A stretch of DNA of 14,662 nt, taken from the NCBI GenBank assembly GCA_036397395.1, contig DASWIZ010000008.1:1-14662 (forward strand), written 5' to 3'. The notes beneath the pieces were generated by a model. That model was not told where the DNA came from, did no database searches, and saw nothing but the letters and a program-made list of their open reading frames with translations. How positions within the stretch are numbered: position 1 is the stretch's first letter; each line of letters starts with the position of its first letter. Below are positions 11,329 to 14,662 of the stretch, piece after piece. The DNA is from DASRUP01 sp036397395. GTDB lineage: Bacteria; Patescibacteriota; Minisyncoccia; Minisyncoccales; UBA10102. The position numbers were made by a program, and so were the translations under genes.

Positions 11329-12036
11329 ATGTATTACGCGACGGTGAAAGAAATGGAGCGGCTGGACGCACTGGCCGTGGAAAACGGCCTGGAGATTCGC
11401 CAGATGATGGAGCTGGCAGGGTGGCATATGCTGTCTGTTTTTCGGGAGCTTGCGATTGAGAAAAGCGCAAAAATTGCAGTAGTGGTAGGAAAAGGAAATA
11501 AGGGAGGCGACGGACTCTCGGCTGCGCACCATCTCGTAAACTACGGGTGGAACGTGGAGGTACTCCTGCTCGACAAAGCAATAAGCCCTGACGCCCAGCA
11601 TTATCTCGAGCTACTGGAGAAAATGAATGTGCCAGTGGTTATGTTCGCTGAACACAAAGATATTCTGCGAGAAAATGATGTGATTATCGACGCGCTTATC
11701 GGCTATCACTTGGAGGGCGCGCCTCGGGGGGTGTTTCGAGAAGCTGTTGAGGCCATGAGTAGTTCTGGTAAAAAAGTTATCGCCTATGATTTGCCTTCCG
11801 GCGTCGATCCAGATACGGGCGCATGTCTTAAACCATGCGTGCAGGCTTTTGCAACCTTATCGTTGGCTATGCCCAAAAAACTTTTCGCAACAGAACAAGG
11901 AAGAGCGAAAAGCGGACAGGCATTTGTGGCAGACATCGGTATTCCAGGCTTTTTATACGACAAAATCGCGCTCAACTGCCGCCCTGATTTTGCCCAGGAA
12001 GGACTAATTCCCTTGACAAGCTTACTTGCCCCGTGA
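11329..12036 (+). CDS. nnrE: NAD(P)H-hydrate epimerase (YjeF_N domain)
   Basis: A 235-residue YjeF N-terminal-domain enzyme that epimerises damaged R-NAD(P)HX to the S form for repair. Evidence is the M-M-E-L-A-G motif (26-31), the nucleotide-binding G-K-G-N-K-G-G-D-G-L (54-63), D-A-L-I-G (121-125, usually D-A-L-L-G-T-G), A-P-R-G and D-L-P-S-G-V-D (154-160). The C-terminal dehydratase domain of fused YjeF proteins is absent, so a separate dehydratase must act elsewhere or not at all. It follows the IMPase-like gene with TAATATG spacing and no Shine-Dalgarno. The stop at 12036 lies in the -10 region of the next operon, whose -35 is inside this coding sequence. Confidence 0.92.
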   Translation: MYYATVKEMERLDALAVENGLEIRQMMELAGWHMLSVFRELAIEKSAKIAVVVGKGNKGGDGLSAAHHLVNYGWNVEVLLLDKAISPDAQHYLELLEKMNVPVVMFAEHKDILRENDVIIDALIGYHLEGAPRGVFREAVEAMSSSGKKVIAYDLPSGVDPDTGACLKPCVQAFATLSLAMPKKLFATEQGRAKSGQAFVADIGIPGFLYDKIALNCRPDFAQEGLIPLTSLLAP

Positions 12037-12071
12037 TACTATTTAAATAGTTTTATAACTATTTAACTATT
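12013..12071 (+). promoter_or_regulatory. promoter and A/T-rich operator of the second ArsR operon
   Basis: TTGACA (12013-12018) lies 16-18 nt from -10 candidates GATACT (12035-12040) or TACTAT (12037-12042). A perfect 14-bp palindrome ACTATTTAAATAGT (12038-12051) overlaps the -10. Its half ACTATTTAA recurs exactly 20 nt on (12058-12066), two helical turns away. This looks like a two-site operator for the ArsR protein encoded at 12238; assignment is inferred. Confidence 0.68.
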
Positions 12072-12233
12072 ATGGTGGAAACAATAAAAAAGGATGGCAG
12101 CGAATTGTATGTGTGCGAAGAGTGCGGATTTACATACGCCGAAAGAGAATGGGCAGAAAAGTGCCAGGCGTGGTGCGCAGAACACAAAAGCTGCAACCTA
12201 GACATTATTACACACGCCTTGGAACAAGGATAA
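12072..12233 (+). CDS. zinc-ribbon mini-protein heading the ArsR operon
   Basis: A 53-residue protein. Cysteines form Y-V-C-E-E-C-G-F (Cys15, Cys18), C-Q-A-W-C (Cys31, Cys35) and S-C-N-L (Cys41), with H38 and H48 nearby, around A-E-R-E-W-A-E-K. The pattern C-x2-C-x12-C-x3-C suggests one bound metal. Similar small C-E-E-C-G-F proteins occur near metal genes in other genomes, from memory. It lies directly downstream of an ArsR-type operator and 4 nt before arsR, so it is probably co-induced by the same metal, either as a buffer or as an accessory to the sensor. The ATG follows the operator repeat directly, with no Shine-Dalgarno. Confidence 0.82.
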   Translation: MVETIKKDGSELYVCEECGFTYAEREWAEKCQAWCAEHKSCNLDIITHALEQG

Positions 12234-12237
12234 ATAT

Positions 12238-12552
12238 ATGTTGCTCACAAAAGAGATAAAACAAGTACAAAAAAATTTAGCGGATAATGATGAAGATCGC
12301 ATGGCGTTTGTGTTTGAAGCGCTGGGCGACCCGACCCGGTTAAAGATTTTCCGGCTGCTGGCCAGCCACAAAGATCTTTGCGTAACCGACATTGCAAACG
12401 TACTGCAGATTTCGGTTCCCGCCGTATCCTATCAGCTCAAGACCTTTGAAATGGTCGGGCTGGTGCGTAAAGAGCGCATGGGCAAAATGATTTGCTACGA
12501 ATTAAAAAAGGACGATCCCTTAATAAAAAGCATAATAAACATAATTACGTAA
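12238..12552 (+). CDS. ArsR-family repressor, second copy
   Basis: A 104-residue winged-helix repressor. L-G-D-P-T-R-L-K-I-F-R-L-L (29-41) is the classic ArsR N-terminal signature, followed by D-L-C-V-T-D-I-A (Cys48), the position of the metal-binding E-L-C-V-C-D-L motif but with Thr replacing its second cysteine. The recognition helix is V-S-Y-Q-L-K-T-F (63-70). A second cysteine is at 86. With only single cysteines the inducer may be bound across the dimer or may not be As(III). It differs clearly from the ArsR at 905, so it is not a recent duplicate. It is in an operon with a zinc-ribbon mini-protein upstream and a glutaredoxin 1 nt downstream. The A/T-rich palindromes at 12038-12071 are the likely operator. 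Confidence 0.93.
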   Translation: MLLTKEIKQVQKNLADNDEDRMAFVFEALGDPTRLKIFRLLASHKDLCVTDIANVLQISVPAVSYQLKTFEMVGLVRKERMGKMICYELKKDDPLIKSIINIIT

Positions 12553-12553
12553 T

Positions 12554-12790
12554 ATGCCAAACGTAACTATCTACACTACTCCCACCTGCGTGTACTGCAA
12601 GGCCGCAAAAGAGTTTTTTCAGGAGAATAACGTTCAGTATCAGGAAAGGGACGTGTCTCGCGACGAAGAGGCAAGGGAGGACATGATGCAAAAATCCAGC
12701 CAAATGGGCGTGCCGGTAATTGATGTAGACGGAAGTATCGTAATTGGATTTGATAAGAAGCGGCTTTCAGAGCTTTTGGGGATAAAATAG
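12554..12790 (+). CDS. YruB-type glutaredoxin (copy 3)
   Basis: A 78-residue glutaredoxin-fold protein with T-T-P-T-C-V-Y-C (Cys12, Cys15), M-G-V-P-V-I-D and V-I-G-F-D. It is the closest relative of the glutaredoxin at 2-241; even the DNA is highly similar, for example an identical stretch AAACGTAACTATCTACAC at both starts, suggesting an intragenomic duplication. It follows the second arsR by 1 nt (TAATATG) and precedes the DUF3179 gene by 4 nt, so it is under the ArsR operator. This resembles arsenic or mercury operons in which a glutaredoxin supplies reducing equivalents, but no arsenate reductase is visible. Confidence 0.93.
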   Translation: MPNVTIYTTPTCVYCKAAKEFFQENNVQYQERDVSRDEEAREDMMQKSSQMGVPVIDVDGSIVIGFDKKRLSELLGIK

Positions 12791-12794
12791 GCTT

Positions 12795-13829
12795 ATGAAA
12801 CGGAACATCTTCCTTGGCATTTTTCTGGGCGTAGGAGTTTTGGGGGTTGTATTTTTGTTTTGGCAGCGTCGGGATGCTTTTGATTTGCCTAGGGGAGAGT
12901 CCGTAACAGAAACTATTATGGTGCAGCAGCCGAGTGGCCAAACAGCCGAAGAAAAAGAGATTTTCGTGACCGACGGGGCGAGGCACAGCGTTCCTTTGGA
13001 GGAACTACGAAGCGGAGGGCCCCCGAAAGACGGCATACCCTCAATTGATAATCCGAAGTTTCTTTCGGTGCAGGAGGCAAATGATTGGCTTGCGGACGAA
13101 GAGCCGGGAATTGCCTTTTCTATGGGGAATACGCACCGGTTTTACCCGTATCAAATTATGGTGTGGCACGAAATCGTGAATGATACCGTTGAAGGCCAGC
13201 GCGTTTTGGTAACATACTGCCCCTTGTGCCTTACGGGGTATGTGCTGGACCCTATGGTACAGGGGGAGCGGGTGGAGTTTGGGACCTCGGGGAAATTATG
13301 GAAATCGAATTTGGTAATGTATGATAGAAAAACCGACAGCTTGTGGTCGCAGGTGCTGGGAGAAGCTATTGTTGGGGAAATGACCGGGACAAAACTTGCC
13401 ATTCTTCCTTCTGACCAGGTGCGGTTTGGCGACTGGAGAAAGAAATATCCCCAGGGCCAAGTTCTTTCGAAAGACACCGGATCGTTTCGCAGCTATGGCA
13501 GTAATCCTTATGGCGACTATTTCTCTGCGACCAACCTTGCGCTTTCGCTGGCGAATCCTACCGATACGCGGCTTGAGAACGATGCGTTGGTATTCGGTAT
13601 CGTGATAAACGATAAGGCAAAAGCCTATAGTGTGGATGCGGTTAAACGGGAAGGCGTAGTGGAAGATTCTTTTCAAGGAAAAACCATTCTGTTGCGCCAT
13701 GACCAAGAATTTGATGTAGTGCGTATGTATGAGAAACTAGACAACGGAACCGAAGAGCGCATAAACCCCATTTCCGGATTCTGGTTTTCCTGGGCCGCGG
13801 CTTACCCTGAAACTGAATTATATAAATAA
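12795..13829 (+). CDS. DUF3179-family exported protein
   Basis: A 344-residue protein with an N-terminal membrane anchor (about 5-23) and a large extracytoplasmic domain of the DUF3179 type. Diagnostic segments are P-P-K-D-G-I-P-S-I-D-N-P, V-T-Y-C-P-L-C-L-T-G (Cys142, Cys145), F-G-T-S-G-K-L-W-K-S-N-L-V-M-Y-D and S-L-W-S-Q. The C-P-L-C pair and nearby histidines suggest a metal or redox site; the family's reaction is not established to my knowledge. It is in an operon with a cytosolic glutaredoxin upstream, and with a Cys-rich mini-protein, an exported thioredoxin and CcdA downstream. CcdA could supply electrons through the thioredoxin to keep C-P-L-C reduced; this is inference from context. 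Confidence 0.9.
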   Translation: MKRNIFLGIFLGVGVLGVVFLFWQRRDAFDLPRGESVTETIMVQQPSGQTAEEKEIFVTDGARHSVPLEELRSGGPPKDGIPSIDNPKFLSVQEANDWLADEEPGIAFSMGNTHRFYPYQIMVWHEIVNDTVEGQRVLVTYCPLCLTGYVLDPMVQGERVEFGTSGKLWKSNLVMYDRKTDSLWSQVLGEAIVGEMTGTKLAILPSDQVRFGDWRKKYPQGQVLSKDTGSFRSYGSNPYGDYFSATNLALSLANPTDTRLENDALVFGIVINDKAKAYSVDAVKREGVVEDSFQGKTILLRHDQEFDVVRMYEKLDNGTEERINPISGFWFSWAAAYPETELYK

Positions 13830-13864
13830 TCAAGGTCGGTAAAAAATTTACTTCAGCAATTATT

Positions 13865-13960
13865 ATGAAGATGCACGAAGAAAATGCTCCCATGACATGC
13901 TCGATGTGCGGGCATGAACACAAAGGTGAAGACGGTAAATGCGAGTGTGGGTGCGGATAA
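13865..13960 (+). CDS. tiny Cys-rich metal-binding peptide
   Basis: A 31-codon gene. It has M-T-C-S-M-C-G-H-E-H (Cys12, Cys15) and ends G-K-C-E-C-G-C-G (three cysteines). Both halves resemble the mini-protein at 10248-10415, which also has a C-x-x-C-type start, a His-rich centre and a K-C-N-C-G end, so the two may be one family. It lies 35 nt after DUF3179 and 3 nt before the thioredoxin gene, in the same direction. Five cysteines in 31 residues suggest a metallothionein-like metal buffer. The ATG at 13865 is followed by a second at 13871, and either could be used. No Shine-Dalgarno is visible. Confidence 0.7.
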   Translation: MKMHEENAPMTCSMCGHEHKGEDGKCECGCG

Positions 13961-13963
13961 TGT

Positions 13964-14467
13964 ATGTCTTTGAAGGTTGTTTTCATAGGAATTCTTGCTG
14001 TAGGTGTGGTGGGCGGCGGAGTGTATCTTGCCCTGCAGAAGGGGCAAGATACACCGCCGGCCGACAGCGATGAGGCAGCATCGTTTGAGGAGTATACACC
14101 CCAAACGCTCCAAGAGTATAGAGGCAAGCCAGTAATCGCCAATTCGTGGGCGATTTGGTGCCCGTTTTGCATAAAGGAATTGGCGGATTTTGCCGCCGTG
14201 CAAAAAGAATTCGGCGACGAGGTTGTGATCCTAGCGATTAATCGCGCAGAGTCGCCTTCCGCAATACAAGAATTTCTAGGTGAACTCGGAGTAGCAGAAG
14301 GCTTGGTATTTTTGCTCGATCCCTCCGATTCTTTTTATCGAGAGAAACTGCAAGGATTTTCTATGCCAGAGACTCTTTTTATCGACCGGGAAGGGAATAT
14401 TCAATTTCATAAACGCGGGCCCATGGACGAAGCGGAAATTCGCCAGCGCCTCCAGCAAATTTTGTAA
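13964..14467 (+). CDS. membrane-anchored thioredoxin (TlpA/ResA-like)
   Basis: A 167-residue extracytoplasmic thioredoxin. Residues 4-24 form an uncleaved signal anchor, followed by an acidic linker and the redox domain with N-S-W-A-I-W-C-P-F-C-I-K-E-L (Cys66, Cys69). The central strand V-V-I-L-A-I-N-R and the cis-Pro region S-M-P-E-T-L-F-I-D (near 140) confirm a TlpA-type fold. It is likely kept reduced by the CcdA-type transporter that follows 3 nt later, and reduces disulfides in exported proteins, perhaps the DUF3179 protein upstream. The start at 13964 gives a good signal anchor and lies 3 nt after the mini-gene stop. It is distinct from the thioredoxin domain fused to DUF3105 at 3477. 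Confidence 0.92.
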   Translation: MSLKVVFIGILAVGVVGGGVYLALQKGQDTPPADSDEAASFEEYTPQTLQEYRGKPVIANSWAIWCPFCIKELADFAAVQKEFGDEVVILAINRAESPSAIQEFLGELGVAEGLVFLLDPSDSFYREKLQGFSMPETLFIDREGNIQFHKRGPMDEAEIRQRLQQIL

Positions 14468-14470
14468 ATT

Positions 14471-14662
14471 ATGGAACCTTTGAGTTTGACTTTTATTATT
14501 TCTGCCTTTGTTGCGGGCGTGGTTACGTTTTTGGCGCCTTGCACCTTGCCGTTGGTGCCCGGATATTTGAGTTTTATTAGCGGGGCTTCAGTAGCAGACC
14601 TGCAGAATCCGGAAAAAGCGGGCAAGGCAAAAGCAAAAATATTTTTAAACGGGCTTTTTTAT
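14471..14662 (+). CDS. ccdA: CcdA/DsbD-type thiol-electron transporter (5' part)
   Basis: The first 64 codons of a membrane protein, cut by the window edge. F-V-A-G-V-V-T-F-L-A-P-C-T-L-P-L-V-P-G-Y (12-31) is the signature first transmembrane segment of CcdA/DsbD-beta proteins, with the redox cysteine in A-P-C-T-L-P. These proteins carry electrons from cytosolic thioredoxin across the membrane. Immediately upstream lies its likely acceptor, the thioredoxin at 13964. The ATG is 3 nt after that gene's stop, with no Shine-Dalgarno. The second cysteine and remaining segments lie outside the window. Confidence 0.9.
   Translation, partial: MEPLSLTFIISAFVAGVVTFLAPCTLPLVPGYLSFISGASVADLQNPEKAGKAKAKIFLNGLFY

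Noticed and set aside
1..14662. Alternative genetic code (UGA read as Gly, as in some CPR lineages)
   Set aside because: At least nine genes end at UGA exactly at the family's expected end, several in ATGA overlaps with the next start; reading through gives no sensible sequence.
1..14662. CRISPR arrays, tRNA or rRNA genes, transposases, prophage genes
   Set aside because: No regularly spaced repeats, cloverleaf-like segments, rRNA motifs or transposase/integrase domains were seen on either strand.

Overview
The window looks like a piece of a small, gene-dense bacterial genome, most likely a Patescibacteria/CPR lineage. That placement is inferred from the gene content (DUF3105, DUF3179, YruB-type glutaredoxins, tiny zinc-ribbon proteins), the very tight gene packing with ATGA overlaps, and the scarcity of Shine-Dalgarno sequences; no rRNA or marker gene is present to prove it. 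UGA acts as an ordinary stop in many genes here, so a recoded lineage is unlikely. There are no tRNAs, rRNAs, CRISPR arrays or transposases.

Layout. (1) 1-467: a glutaredoxin and a small membrane protein, converging on a CxxC protein (464-826, minus). (2) 905-4896: a tightly coupled mercury-type operon: ArsR repressor with a TGAA-N6-TTCA operator over its promoter, a MerC-like membrane protein, mercuric reductase MerA with its C-terminal CysCys, a dual-specificity phosphatase, a DUF3105-thioredoxin fusion, and a Cys-motif membrane protein. (3) 4943-5895: a decayed zone with a truncated rhodanese, an intact membrane protein, and a truncated second copy of the MerC-like gene. (4) 5862-6406 (minus): a thioredoxin-fold gene with an in-frame UGA directly before its CxxC, coupled to a glutaredoxin, divergent from a ROK sugar kinase (6488-7423). 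(5) 7446-10415 (minus): a membrane-anchored HAD phosphatase, a Crp/Fnr-family regulator, a zinc-ribbon protein, a two-TM protein, a rhodanese and a Cys/His-rich mini-protein. (6) 10560-12036: an inositol-monophosphatase-like enzyme and NAD(P)HX epimerase. (7) 12072-14662: a second ArsR-headed operon with a zinc-ribbon mini-protein, ArsR, glutaredoxin, DUF3179 protein, Cys-rich mini-protein, membrane-anchored thioredoxin and the start of CcdA.

How it works together. Most genes handle thiols, disulfides or soft metals: three YruB glutaredoxins, two membrane-anchored thioredoxin domains, CcdA, two rhodaneses (one broken), MerA and MerC, two ArsR sensors and several metal-binding mini-proteins. 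I infer a metal and thiol stress island. Superimposed on it, four palindromes of the form GTGA-N6-TCAC sit about 40-42 bp upstream of predicted transcription starts. The window's own Crp/Fnr-type regulator carries the R-E-x3-R recognition-helix pattern expected to read GTGA, so a local regulon is proposed. Several promoters place the -10 box 6-8 nt before the ATG, predicting leaderless mRNAs.

The most unusual items are the UGA-interrupted thioredoxin-fold gene, the GTGA-N6-TCAC regulon with a symmetric divergent leaderless promoter, and three metal-binding mini-genes of 31-55 codons.
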